24,901 nt of DNA from CAZOWW01 sp964583765. GTDB lineage: Bacteria > Actinomycetota > Actinomycetes > Actinomycetales > Kineosporiaceae. The position numbers and the translations under genes were made by a program. The notes under the pieces are model-generated. The model was not told the origin of the DNA. It worked only from the letters and a program-made list of their open reading frames with translations, and did no database searches. Position 1 is the first letter of the stretch; each line of letters starts with the position of its first letter. The stretch lies in NCBI GenBank assembly GCA_964583765.1, contig CAZOWW010000089.1:1-24901 (forward strand), read 5' to 3'. Of this stretch, positions 15,513 through 22,888 are shown in pieces.

Positions 15513-16223
15513 GTGAGCACGAAGACCCCCGAAGCTCGCCTGCTCGTCGTGGACGACGAACCGAGCATCCGTGACCTGTTGACGGCAAGCCTGCGATTCG
15601 CCGGCTTCGAGGTGCACGCCGCGGCGGACGGCGCCGAGGCCCTGCGCCTGGCCGAGCAGCATCGCCCTGATCTCGTCGTCCTCGATGTCATGCTGCCCGA
15701 CCTGGACGGTTTCACGGTCACCCGACGGTTGCGCGAACGCGGCCGGGACATGCCCGTCCTCTTCCTGACCGCTCGGGACGAACTCTCCGACAAGATCAAC
15801 GGCCTCACGGTGGGCGGCGACGACTACGTGACCAAACCGTTCAGCCTGGAGGAGGTGGTGGCCAGGATCCGCGCGGTGCTCCGTCGCAGCGGCATTGCCG
15901 GGACACCGGACTCGGGTCGGCTGGTCTTCCACGATCTGGAACTGGACGAGGACTCCCACGAGGTGCGCCGCGGCGGACGCGTGATGGACCTGTCCCCCAC
16001 CGAGTTCAAGTTGCTGCGCTACCTGATGCTCAACCCGAACCGGGTGCTCTCCAAGGCGCAGATCCTCGACCATGTCTGGGCCTACGACTTCAACGGGGAG
16101 TCGGGGATCGTCGAGTCGTACATCTCCTATTTGCGCCGCAAGGTGGACGCCGAGGGCGAGCCGCTGATCCACACCCGTCGCGGAGTCGGCTACGTCCTCC
16201 GGCTGCCCCCCGAGGGCGCCTGA
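15513..16223 (+). CDS. OmpR-family response regulator (MprA-like)
   Basis: A 236-residue two-component response regulator. The receiver domain at 1-125 has the acidic pair D14/D15, phospho-acceptor D58, T86, Y105 and K108 in DDYVTKPF. The OmpR-type winged helix at about 135-232 has LSPTEFKLLRYLMLNPNRVL and ends RRGVGYVLRL. Every key residue is present, so it should be functional. It is the first gene of a cluster followed by a histidine kinase and an HtrA protease, the gene order of mycobacterial mprA-mprB-pepD, which responds to envelope stress. The MprA name rests on that layout and not on a search. The start is GTG at 15513, probably leaderless; GAGGG lies 12-13 nt upstream, too far for a good ribosome site. 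Confidence 0.94.
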   Translation: MSTKTPEARLLVVDDEPSIRDLLTASLRFAGFEVHAAADGAEALRLAEQHRPDLVVLDVMLPDLDGFTVTRRLRERGRDMPVLFLTARDELSDKINGLTVGGDDYVTKPFSLEEVVARIRAVLRRSGIAGTPDSGRLVFHDLELDEDSHEVRRGGRVMDLSPTEFKLLRYLMLNPNRVLSKAQILDHVWAYDFNGESGIVESYISYLRRKVDAEGEPLIHTRRGVGYVLRLPPEGA

Positions 16224-16246
16224 ATCCGCAGCCGGCCATCAGAGAT

Positions 16247-16269
16247 CTCCCAGGAACAGCTCCGAGACT
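16247..16269 (+). promoter_or_regulatory. half-site and leaderless promoter before the kinase gene
   Basis: One CTCCCAG (16247-16253) is followed after exactly 10 bp by GAGACT (16264-16269), then 6 nt and the ATG at 16276. The response regulator promoter has the same distances. The distal half, 11 bp upstream, is degenerate (CCATCAG at 16236-16242). It may be a weaker internal promoter of the operon. Confidence 0.4.
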
Positions 16270-16275
16270 GATCCC

Positions 16276-17979
16276 ATGTCCACGGCGAGCGGCGGCGTGA
16301 CCGCATCCATCGACGGCCCACTGCCCTCTACCGGGCAGCGGCTGCGTTCCGGTCTGCGCACGTGGAACCGCGGGATCTCGTTGCGGGCATGGTTGGTCAC
16401 GATCCTGCTCACGCTGCTCATCGTCGCGCTCGGGATCACGGGCTGGACCGCGCAGCTGGTCCTGCGCAACTACCTCACCGGCCAGGTGGACGACCAGTTG
16501 CGCATCACCGTGGCCACCGCCGCCGGCGGTGACCTGCTGCAGAACCTGCGCGAGCAGCAGGACCAGACCGCCCACTTCCCGACCACGTTCTGGGTGAAGA
16601 TCACCATTGACGGTGACCCCAGCGCGACTCGCCTCTACACCCCGTCCGGGCACACCGCCGCGGACGCGGTCACCCCGAACCTGCCCACCCTGACCAATGC
16701 GGAGGCGGCCGCCTGGCGCGGCCGGCCCTACACCACCTCGTCCACGGGAGCCGGTCCGCGCTGGCGGGCCATCTCGATCCCCGTGACCGCCTTCCCGGTC
16801 TCGGCGCCCGGGACCCTGACCGTCGCCCAGCCCTTGGACCAGGTCGAGGACGCGGTGCACTGGCTGCGGTGGAGCCTGCTCGCCCTCGGTGCCGCGGTCA
16901 GCCTGCTGTGCGCGGGACTCGGCTGGTTCGCAATCCGACGGGCCTTCGCACCGCTCGTCGAGGTCGAGCAGACGGCGGCGGCGATCGCGGCCGGGGACCT
17001 CTCCCGACGGATTCCCGACCGTCCGGAGACCACCGAGGTCGGACGCCTCACCTCGTCGCTCAACGGGATGCTCACCCAGATCGAGACCGCGTTCCGGGCG
17101 CGTGAGGCCTCCCAGGCCCGCACCCGCCGGTTCGCGGCCGACGCCTCGCACGAGCTGCGGACCCCGTTGGCCGCGATTCGTGGTTTCGCGGAGCTGTACC
17201 GCCAGGGGGCGGTCGCCGAGAACGACGTCGCCCGCACGATGCGCCGGATCGAGGACGAGGCCCGCCGCATGGGCAGTCTGGTCGAGGACCTGCTGCTCCT
17301 GGCCCGACTCGACGAGGAACGCCCCTCCCGGCACGATCCGGTGGACCTGACCGTGCTGGCCGCGGATGCGGTCCACGATGCCCGAGGGCTGGACGCCGCC
17401 CGCACGGTGCATCTGGTGGGCCTCACCCCTGCCGCCGGCCCCCACCCCACCCTGGTCACCGGGGACGAGGACCGGCTGCGCCAGGTCGTGGCCAATCTGG
17501 TCGGTAACGCGGTGCGCCACACCCCGGCCGGCTCGCCGATCGAGGTCGCGGTCGGCACGGGCCCCAGCGCTGCGCCCTCACCGCACGAATCGAGACCCGG
17601 GACGCCGCAGGCGACCTGCGCGATCCTGGAGATCCGCGATCACGGAGCAGGACTGACCCCGGAGCAGGCCGAGCGGGTGTTCGAACGGTTCTACCGCGTG
17701 GACGCCTCCCGCCGCCGCGGCACCGGAGGCGGATCCGGACTCGGCCTGTCGATCGTGGCCGCGGTGGTGGCCGCTCACCAGGGGCGGGTCGCGGTGATGC
17801 CCACTCCCGGAGGAGGAGCGACCTTCCGGGTCGAGCTCCCGCCGAGCGAGCCCCAGCCCCCGGCCCCCGGGGCGAACAGGCGTCCGAAGGCTCCCGAACA
17901 GGCCGACGGCCTCCCCGCGCACGCCACCACCGACGAACCACAGCCCGTCCTGCCCACTCCCAGAGAACTCCCAGGATGA
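16276..17979 (+). CDS. membrane histidine kinase (MprB-like)
   Basis: A 567-residue sensor kinase. Membrane segments at about 39-61 and 199-219 enclose an extracytoplasmic sensor of about 137 residues. A HAMP domain follows (about 220-272, with AIAAGDLSRRIP). Then come the H-box ADASHELRTPLAAIRGF with H292, the N-box NLVGNAVRHTP at 407-417, G1 DHGAGL at 455-460, F-box FERFYRVD and G2 GGGSGLGLS at 484-492. All parts needed for autophosphorylation are present. About 45 Pro-rich residues extend past the ATPase domain, and their end codes through the CTCCCAG repeat. It lies 52 bp after the response regulator and should phosphorylate it. The sensor domain has no family I recognise; envelope stress is inferred from the HtrA partner. 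The ATG lacks a clear ribosome site. Confidence 0.94.
   Translation: MSTASGGVTASIDGPLPSTGQRLRSGLRTWNRGISLRAWLVTILLTLLIVALGITGWTAQLVLRNYLTGQVDDQLRITVATAAGGDLLQNLREQQDQTAHFPTTFWVKITIDGDPSATRLYTPSGHTAADAVTPNLPTLTNAEAAAWRGRPYTTSSTGAGPRWRAISIPVTAFPVSAPGTLTVAQPLDQVEDAVHWLRWSLLALGAAVSLLCAGLGWFAIRRAFAPLVEVEQTAAAIAAGDLSRRIPDRPETTEVGRLTSSLNGMLTQIETAFRAREASQARTRRFAADASHELRTPLAAIRGFAELYRQGAVAENDVARTMRRIEDEARRMGSLVEDLLLLARLDEERPSRHDPVDLTVLAADAVHDARGLDAARTVHLVGLTPAAGPHPTLVTGDEDRLRQVVANLVGNAVRHTPAGSPIEVAVGTGPSAAPSPHESRPGTPQATCAILEIRDHGAGLTPEQAERVFERFYRVDASRRRGTGGGSGLGLSIVAAVVAAHQGRVAVMPTPGGGATFRVELPPSEPQPPAPGANRRPKAPEQADGLPAHATTDEPQPVLPTPRELPG
17957..17974 (+). promoter_or_regulatory. regulator-binding direct repeat upstream of the htrA gene
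   Basis: CTCCCAG at 17957-17963 and again at 17968-17974, with the same 11-bp period as before the response regulator gene. It lies inside the last codons of the kinase gene, 75-92 bp before the HtrA start. It suggests that the protease gene has its own promoter controlled by the regulator. No clear -10 was found between it and 18049. Confidence 0.5.
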
Positions 17980-18048
17980 GCCGATGCAGACCCCAGGCGC
18001 GGACCGTGTACTGGAACAGTCAGACCACCGGACAGAGGTGACGATCCC

Positions 18049-19884
18049 ATGAACCCGAACGCGGAATCGCAGCCCGAAGAGCAGGGGCCCCAGCCCACGC
18101 CGAGCGGCGAGCCCGTCCCGGGCATGCCGCAGGGCAGCACCGGCGACGCCGCCCACCCGCAGCCCGCCCCGGCAGACACCGCGCCCCTGACACAACAGGT
18201 CGCCGAGACGGCCCCGCTGTGGCACACGCCGTCGCGCCCCCCCGCCGCAGAGACCCCGGCACCCGTGCCGCCGTCGGCACCCGTGACACCAGCCCCGTCC
18301 CCCTCCCCGTACGCGGGCACCCCCTACGCCCAGCCCACCGGCCCCCAGAATCCGGCGCCAGGTGGCTACCCACCCCCCGTCTACCCCCCGTCGGCGTCGT
18401 ATCCGCAGCATCCCTACCCGATGGCGCCCAGCCCTCAGCCGTACCCGGGTCAGCCCCAGCCCTACCCGGGCCAGGGTTACGCGGGCGGCTACTCGCGACT
18501 CGACCAGCCCTCGACGCCTCCGCCCAGCTACCTCGGCGCCGGCCCTGCGGAGACCTCTCCGCAGGCGCCCCCGCCGCCCGGCGGCGCCGGGTACCCGGGC
18601 GCCCCGACCTTCGGTGGAACCCCGGGGGATGAGACCCTGACCGACACCCCGACGTGGAACCCACCGGCAGGGCCGACGGGCGAGAAGGACCCCGCTTCCC
18701 GCCGTCGGCCGGGCTGGGCGGCCGTGATCGGCATCGGCGTCGCGGCAAGCCTTGTCTCCAGCGCGCTCACCGGCACCATCGTCACGCTGACCCACCACGA
18801 CTCCAGCGCCAGCGTCGCCACCACCTCGACGGACAGCTCCCTCGGCCAGGGCGGCGGAGGCAGCAAGGTGCCGGTCTCGGTCAGCACCGGCGGCCCGGAC
18901 TGGAAGGCCGTGGCGAGCGCGGTCGAGCGCAGCGTGGTGTCGGTGCAGTTGCAGAACGACGAGGGGTCGGGGGTCATCCTCGACGCCGCCGGACATGTCG
19001 TGACCAATAACCACGTGGTCGCGGACGGCGGCGACATCCGCGTCGTGCTCTGGGACGGCCGCGGCTACTCGGCCACCGTGGTGGGAACAGACCCGCAGAC
19101 CGACCTCGCCGTCATCAAGATCAAGAATCCGCCGAGCGACCTGGTACCGACCACCTTCGGCGACTCCTCGCAGGTTCAGGTAGGCAATCCGGTCATGGCC
19201 GTCGGCAACGCGCTCGGTCTGGCGGACACCGTGACCACGGGCATCGTCAGTGCGATCGACCGGCCGGTGACGACCTCCGTGGAGCAACAGCAGCAACAAC
19301 AGAACACCGATCCGTTCGGACTCGGCAACCAGGGATCGGTCTCCTCGGACACGCAGGTCTTCACCAGCGCCATCCAGACCGACGCCGCGGTGAACCCCGG
19401 CAACAGCGGCGGAGCCCTCGTCAATGCGCAGGGCGAGCTCATCGGCATCAACTCCTCGATCGCCTCCCTGAGCAGCAGCAGCCTGTTCGGCGGATCCAGC
19501 CAGGCGGGCAGTATCGGCCTGGGCTTCGCGATCCCGGTGAACGAGGTGCGCAGCGTGGCCGAGCAGCTCATCGCCAGCGGCAAGGTCACCCACGCGTGGC
19601 TGGGGGTCAGCCTGCGCACCGGCTCGGTCACCCTCGACGGCGCCACCCGTGACGGGGCGGAGATCGGCAAGGTCAGCGCCGGTTCTCCCGCGGCCAAGGG
19701 TGGTCTCAAGGTCGGCGACGTGGTGATCGCGATCGACAATCACGCCGTGAACGGCAGCAACGCCCTGATCGCCCAGATCCGGGCACGCCGGCCCGACAGC
19801 CAGACCGTCCTGACCGTGATCCGCTCCGGCAAGACGATCTCGCTCACGGTCACCTTCGGCACCCAGCCGGACCAGCAGAACTGA
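18049..19884 (+). CDS. HtrA-family membrane serine protease with PDZ domain (PepD-like)
   Basis: A 611-residue HtrA/DegP-type protease. Residues 1-220 are a Pro/Tyr/Gln-rich cytoplasmic tail with repeated PYPGQ-like units. One membrane helix is at about 226-248 (WAAVIGIGVAASLVSSALTG). The protease domain follows with the catalytic triad H322 (NNHVV), D352 (TDLAV) and S453 (GNSGG). A PDZ domain from about 515 (HAWLGVSLRTGSV, later GLKVGDVVIAIDNHAV) ends the protein. The protease faces outside, where such enzymes cut misfolded envelope proteins. A run of six Gln and a Ser-rich loop occur within the protease domain. The start ATG at 18049 has GAGG about 10 nt upstream. It is the third gene of the two-component cluster. 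Confidence 0.95.
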   Translation: MNPNAESQPEEQGPQPTPSGEPVPGMPQGSTGDAAHPQPAPADTAPLTQQVAETAPLWHTPSRPPAAETPAPVPPSAPVTPAPSPSPYAGTPYAQPTGPQNPAPGGYPPPVYPPSASYPQHPYPMAPSPQPYPGQPQPYPGQGYAGGYSRLDQPSTPPPSYLGAGPAETSPQAPPPPGGAGYPGAPTFGGTPGDETLTDTPTWNPPAGPTGEKDPASRRRPGWAAVIGIGVAASLVSSALTGTIVTLTHHDSSASVATTSTDSSLGQGGGGSKVPVSVSTGGPDWKAVASAVERSVVSVQLQNDEGSGVILDAAGHVVTNNHVVADGGDIRVVLWDGRGYSATVVGTDPQTDLAVIKIKNPPSDLVPTTFGDSSQVQVGNPVMAVGNALGLADTVTTGIVSAIDRPVTTSVEQQQQQQNTDPFGLGNQGSVSSDTQVFTSAIQTDAAVNPGNSGGALVNAQGELIGINSSIASLSSSSLFGGSSQAGSIGLGFAIPVNEVRSVAEQLIASGKVTHAWLGVSLRTGSVTLDGATRDGAEIGKVSAGSPAAKGGLKVGDVVIAIDNHAVNGSNALIAQIRARRPDSQTVLTVIRSGKTISLTVTFGTQPDQQN

Positions 19885-19909
19885 CCGGACAACCATCGAC
19901 CGCACGACA

Positions 19910-20038
19910 GGTACTTCTCTCTCCTCGCACAGCACCCCCGGCTCCCACCGGCAATCACCAGGCACCGTCCGCACCATCAGGCACCTCTCTCCTCGCACGG
20001 CACACCGGCTCCCACCGGCAGGCACCATCCGCACCACC
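19910..20038. repeat. two imperfect direct copies of about 60-68 bp after htrA
   Basis: The segments 19910-19977 and 19980-20038 share CCTCGCAC, then CGGCTCCCACCGGCA, then GGCACC(G/A)TCCGCACCA in the same order. The offset is 68, 67 and finally 60 bp, so the second copy has lost about 7 bp. There is no coding frame. It looks like a tandem duplication in the 436-bp gene-free stretch 19885-20320. Confidence 0.65.
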
Positions 20039-20045
20039 GCTGTTC

Positions 20046-20073
20046 CCCCGACACGGAAGCCGCCGTGTCGGGG
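20046..20073. terminator. 11-bp hairpin terminator after htrA
   Basis: CCCCGACACGG-N6-CCGTGTCGGGG is a perfect 11-bp stem, 160 bp after the htrA stop codon. No T-run follows, but stability should be high. Confidence 0.65.
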
Positions 20074-20132
20074 CCGGGTCCGACATCACGACCGGAGGTG
20101 GCGAGAGGACGACGACATCGACTCCATGGGAA

Positions 20133-20162
20133 GGGCCGGGGACACCACGGTGTCCCCGGCCC
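20133..20162. terminator. 30-bp near-perfect palindrome, second terminator
   Basis: GGGCCGGGGACACC, two bases (ac), then GGTGTCCCCGGCCC: 14-bp arms, the longest stem in the window. With the hairpin at 20046 it insulates the two-component/htrA cluster from the WXG100 gene on both strands. Confidence 0.65.
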
Positions 20163-20190
20163 TGGCACGTGTCGACCCGATCGGGAGTGC

Positions 20191-20218
20191 TGTGGACAAC
20201 GTGCGCGCCTGTGGACGG
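20191..20218. promoter_or_regulatory. two DnaA-box-like sites
   Basis: TGTGGACAA (20191-20199) and TGTGGACGG (20210-20218) are the complements of TTGTCCACA and CCGTCCACA. The first is the preferred DnaA box of GC-rich actinobacteria; the second differs in its outer two bases. They have the same orientation and start 19 bp apart, about 105-130 bp before the WXG100 gene. The window has no origin context (dnaA, dnaN), so a role in titration or regulation would be more likely than initiation. Confidence 0.35.
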
Positions 20219-20320
20219 CCGGACTCGTCCGCCTCCGCAGGCAGTGACCATGGGGGTCGGCCCGGTCGGCGGGCCCCGGCGCCCGAAGGTCGCCGTCGGC
20301 ACGGAAGTCAGGAGGACGGC

Positions 20321-20611
20321 ATGAGCCGCTTCGAGGTGGACAGTGCGCAGGTGGCCCGCGCCGCAGTGACGGTGCAGGGTTCCGCCGAACGGATCCGCGC
20401 CGAGGTCGACCACCTGTTGCGTCAGCTCGTCGACCTGCAGGGCACCTGGCAGGGACAGGCCGCCGCTTCATTCCAGCAGGTCATCCGGGACTGGCAGGCC
20501 ACCCAGGAACGGGTGCACGCCTGCCTCGAGGACGTCCGCCGTGCGCTGGCCGCGGCCGGACAGCAGTACGCCGAGGCCGAAGCCTCGGCGGCCCGCTTGT
20601 TCCGGTGGTGA
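20321..20611 (+). CDS. WXG100-family protein
   Basis: A 96-residue protein of the ESAT-6/WXG100 family. These are helical hairpin proteins, about 100 residues long, that are secreted by type VII systems or form the N-terminus of their toxins. Trp43-Gln-Gly (TWQGQA) is the WXG turn motif between two long helices (8-40 and 46-90). There is no clear C-terminal YxxxD/E secretion motif: the end reads EASAARLFRW, with QQYAEAE shortly before (Y83 to E87 could be a loose match). ATG at 20321 is supported by GGAGG with a 5-nt gap. No second WXG100 gene or secretion ATPase is in the window, so it is a solitary copy here. Confidence 0.9.
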   Translation: MSRFEVDSAQVARAAVTVQGSAERIRAEVDHLLRQLVDLQGTWQGQAAASFQQVIRDWQATQERVHACLEDVRRALAAAGQQYAEAEASAARLFRW

Positions 20612-20632
20612 ACCTACCGTGTCGCCGACTGA

Positions 20633-20824
20633 TCAGATGCGCGCGGCATCCTCGGTCACGGCGGCCGGCACCGGGTCCGGTACCTCCCAGACCATCACCA
20701 GACGATTCCGGTCCCCGTCCCGCATGCGCACCCAGTGCGCAACAGGACGCATCGGCGCTGAACGCCGGGCGCTCACGGTGTCAGAGGACACGTTGTCGGA
20801 CACCGATCCCCGAAGAGTCACCAT
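20633..20824 (-). CDS. small conserved-looking protein of unknown function
   Basis: A 63-residue frame on the minus strand, convergent with the WXG100 gene (22 bp between ends). The ATG at 20824 has GAGGTGG 4 nt upstream. An ATG at 20752 (MRPVAHWVRMRDGD) is an alternative. Third positions are mainly G or C. The C-terminal half, RMRDGDRNRLVMVWEVPDPVP, reads like a compact beta-sheet protein of the type often annotated hypothetical in actinobacteria. There is no signal, membrane segment or known motif. I do not recognise its function. A PHO-box-like repeat lies 14-31 bp upstream of its start. Confidence 0.6.
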   Translation of the reverse strand: MVTLRGSVSDNVSSDTVSARRSAPMRPVAHWVRMRDGDRNRLVMVWEVPDPVPAAVTEDAARI

Positions 20825-20837
20825 GACGCCACCTCAC

Positions 20838-20855
20838 GTTCACCGGATGTTCACC
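20838..20855. promoter_or_regulatory. PHO-box-like direct repeat
   Basis: GTTCACC at 20838-20844 and again at 20849-20855, with an 11-bp period and GGAT between. In Streptomyces, PhoP binds 11-nt direct-repeat units whose core is GTTCACC, and both copies match it perfectly. A TAGCCT -10 candidate (minus strand, 20863-20868) lies upstream of it relative to the small gene, so binding here would tend to block transcription. Confidence 0.45.
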
Positions 20856-20942
20856 TTGGAACAGGCTAACACCGCGTGCACGGCGAGGGAGGGCCCAAAG
20901 ACCTCAGCGACGGACCGGCGCAGCTCGGTTCGGGGAGTCAGC

Positions 20943-22382
20943 TCAGGAGGATGCCTGCCCGCGGACCCGCACTTGTTCCCGGTACGCGGCGATCGCGTCG
21001 TGGTAGTAGTCGTAGCTCCGCTTCGGCCGACGTTCCTGGGTGGCGAAGTCCACACCGATCAGGCCGAACCGGCGGGTGAACCCGAAGGCCCACTCGAAGT
21101 TGTCCATGCACGACCAGACGAAGTAGCCCCGCACGTCCGCACCCAGGGCAACGGCCTGATTCAGCGCCTCCAGGTGCCGCTGCAGGTAGACCATCCGGGC
21201 CGTGTCCTCGAGCCGACCGTCGGCGCCCACCGGATCGTCGTCGGGGTAGGCGGCTCCGTTCTCGGTGACCACGAGATGCGGTGCGTTCGGGTACTCCCTA
21301 CCCACCCGCAGCAGGATCTCCCGCAACCCGCCAGGAGTGACCGGCCATCCCATCTGCGTCGCGTCAGGTCCGGGGTCGACCACCGCGCACTCCCCCGGCA
21401 CAGGATGGGGCTCGTGCCGGATGTCCCCCGAGCCGGACGGGGCGGTGAACATCTGGTCCGAGTAGTAGTTGATGCCCAGGTAGTCCAAGGGTGCGGAGAT
21501 CTCGGCCAGGTCACCGTCCTGGATGACTCCGTCCAGGTGCGGGGCCAACACGTCCAGCACGTCCTGGGGATACCGGCCGGCGAACACCGAGTCCAACCAC
21601 CACCGGTTGCGGAACCCGTCGATCACCCGGGCAACCTCCACCACGGACTCCGGCGCACCGGGTTCCGCATAGACCGGGCAGATGTTCAGCACCAGGCCGA
21701 TCTGGTGGTCCGCGGGTGCCTGGGCACGCAGGGCACGGGTGAGCCGACCATGCGCCAACTGGAGGTGGTGCGCGGCTCGGGAACCCTGCGCGTGGTCGCG
21801 GATCCCCGGCGCATGGTGCCCGTTGCCGTGGCCGAGCCACGCACAGCACCACGGCTCATTGATCGTGGTCCAGTGCCGCACCCTGTCCCCGAGCGCGGCG
21901 TGCACGGCGAGCCCGTACTCCACGAACGGATCGACCACGTCCCGGGACGCCCATCCCCCCTCCTTCTGGAGTTCCAGGGGAAGATCCCAGTGGTAGATCG
22001 TCGTCCAGGGCTGGATACCCGCTTCGAGCAAGGAATCGACGAGACGGTCGTAGAAGTCGAGTCCCGCCCGGGAAACAGGGCCCCGGCCACCCGGCATCAC
22101 CCGTGGCCAGGAGATCGAGAAGCGGTAGGCGTCCGTGCCCATCCGACGCAGCAGCTCGATGTCCTCGCGGTACCGGTTCACGTGATCACAGGTCACGCTC
22201 CCGTCCTGACCGTCGGCGATCTTGCCGGGCACCCGGCACAGCTCGTCCCAGATCGACTCGCCCCGGTGCCCTGCGTCGCCCTCGATCTGGAACGAGGCGG
22301 TGGCGGTGCCCCAGGCGAATCCCGCAGGCAGTGCCGACAGATCCGGCAACCTCATGTCAGTGGCGGAGTGCACTGTGTCCAT
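20943..22382 (-). CDS. GH1 family beta-glucosidase
   Basis: A 479-residue glycoside hydrolase family 1 enzyme, of the usual length for the family. It is a retaining beta-glucosidase type that cleaves cellobiose or other short beta-glucosides. The opening ALPAGFAWGTATASFQIEG (17-35) is the GH1 N-terminal signature. The acid/base is E176 in TINEPW and the nucleophile E374 in VTENGA. QIEGD, HWDLP, NYYSDQ and NFEWAFGFTRRFGL form the sugar site. There is no signal peptide, so it is cytoplasmic. ATG at 22382 is chosen for length, with GGAAG 3-4 nt and GGAGG 11 nt upstream; ATG at 22400 and 22355 are alternatives. No sugar transporter is adjacent. It diverges from moaD, and the gap has palindromes that may be operators. 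Confidence 0.93.
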   Translation of the reverse strand: MDTVHSATDMRLPDLSALPAGFAWGTATASFQIEGDAGHRGESIWDELCRVPGKIADGQDGSVTCDHVNRYREDIELLRRMGTDAYRFSISWPRVMPGGRGPVSRAGLDFYDRLVDSLLEAGIQPWTTIYHWDLPLELQKEGGWASRDVVDPFVEYGLAVHAALGDRVRHWTTINEPWCCAWLGHGNGHHAPGIRDHAQGSRAAHHLQLAHGRLTRALRAQAPADHQIGLVLNICPVYAEPGAPESVVEVARVIDGFRNRWWLDSVFAGRYPQDVLDVLAPHLDGVIQDGDLAEISAPLDYLGINYYSDQMFTAPSGSGDIRHEPHPVPGECAVVDPGPDATQMGWPVTPGGLREILLRVGREYPNAPHLVVTENGAAYPDDDPVGADGRLEDTARMVYLQRHLEALNQAVALGADVRGYFVWSCMDNFEWAFGFTRRFGLIGVDFATQERRPKRSYDYYHDAIAAYREQVRVRGQASS

Positions 22383-22402
22383 GATCTTCCGATCCTCCAT
22401 GT

Positions 22403-22436
22403 GACTGCGCAGCGCCATACGCAGTCGCTCAAAGTA
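22403..22436 (-). promoter_or_regulatory. candidate promoter -10 and operator of the beta-glucosidase gene
   Basis: GACTGCG-N10-CGCAGTC (22403-22426) is a 7-bp-arm inverted repeat just upstream of the ATG at 22382. Immediately beyond it is a minus-strand -10 TACTTT (22431-22436) with a weak -35 TGAGCA 17 bp further. An operator just downstream of the -10 is the usual place for LacI-type repressors of beta-glucoside genes, though no such regulator gene is present. Confidence 0.4.
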
Positions 22437-22459
22437 GTAGGGCCTCCGTCGCGTGCTCA

Positions 22460-22473
22460 CGGTAGCCCTACCG
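22460..22473. promoter_or_regulatory. 14-bp palindrome in the beta-glucosidase/moaD gap
   Basis: CGGTAG-CC-CTACCG, perfect 6-bp arms with two central bases. It lies just upstream of the weak -35 of the beta-glucosidase promoter, in the 211-bp divergent gap. A second operator half for the same gene is possible. Confidence 0.3.
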
Positions 22474-22581
22474 CCCGAAGACCCCACCGACGACGCGTCC
22501 GCTCCCTCGAATCCGGCTGGGGCCGGACCGCATGGGAGGTGTGGTTGCGGGTGGACGACGGCGCCGGACCCGTGCTCCTGC

Positions 22582-22587
22582 CAGACT
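22582..22587 (+). promoter_or_regulatory. -10 hexamer for moaD (leaderless)
   Basis: CAGACT, then 6 nt and the GTG start at 22594. Sequence and spacing are the same as before the response regulator gene at 15501-15513. Its first base departs from TANNNT, so the call is tentative. Confidence 0.35.
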
Positions 22588-22593
22588 GCGAGG

Positions 22594-22842
22594 GTGAGGC
22601 TCACCGTTCGCTACTTCGCCGGCGCGGCGGCCGCCGCCGGGATCGCCCAGGAGGTGGTCGAGCTGCGCGAGGACGATCGGGTCACGGACCTGCTTACGAC
22701 ACTTGCGCACACCCGTGGCCCGGCACTCGCCAGGGTCCTCGACGTGGCTTCCGTCCTCGTGGACGGGACCACGGCCGGACCCGATGCCCCGCTGACACCG
22801 AACGGCACCGTCGACGTGCTCCCGCCCTTCGCCGGCGGCTGA
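22594..22842 (+). CDS. moaD: MoaD, molybdopterin synthase small subunit
   Basis: An 82-residue ubiquitin-fold protein. As a C-terminal thiocarboxylate on its Gly-Gly tail, it supplies sulphur to precursor Z in molybdopterin synthesis. The opening MRLTVRYFAGAAAAAG and the ending DVLPPFAGG, with the required C-terminal GG, are diagnostic. GTG at 22594 is chosen because it gives the standard family length. moaA follows 57 bp later on the same strand and moaE lies beyond in the opposite direction, so all these genes serve one pathway. Confidence 0.92.
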   Translation: MRLTVRYFAGAAAAAGIAQEVVELREDDRVTDLLTTLAHTRGPALARVLDVASVLVDGTTAGPDAPLTPNGTVDVLPPFAGG

Positions 22843-22888
22843 GCGCGAAGGGCAGGAACTCCACCGGGTGCCACCGCTGCCGCCTGGA

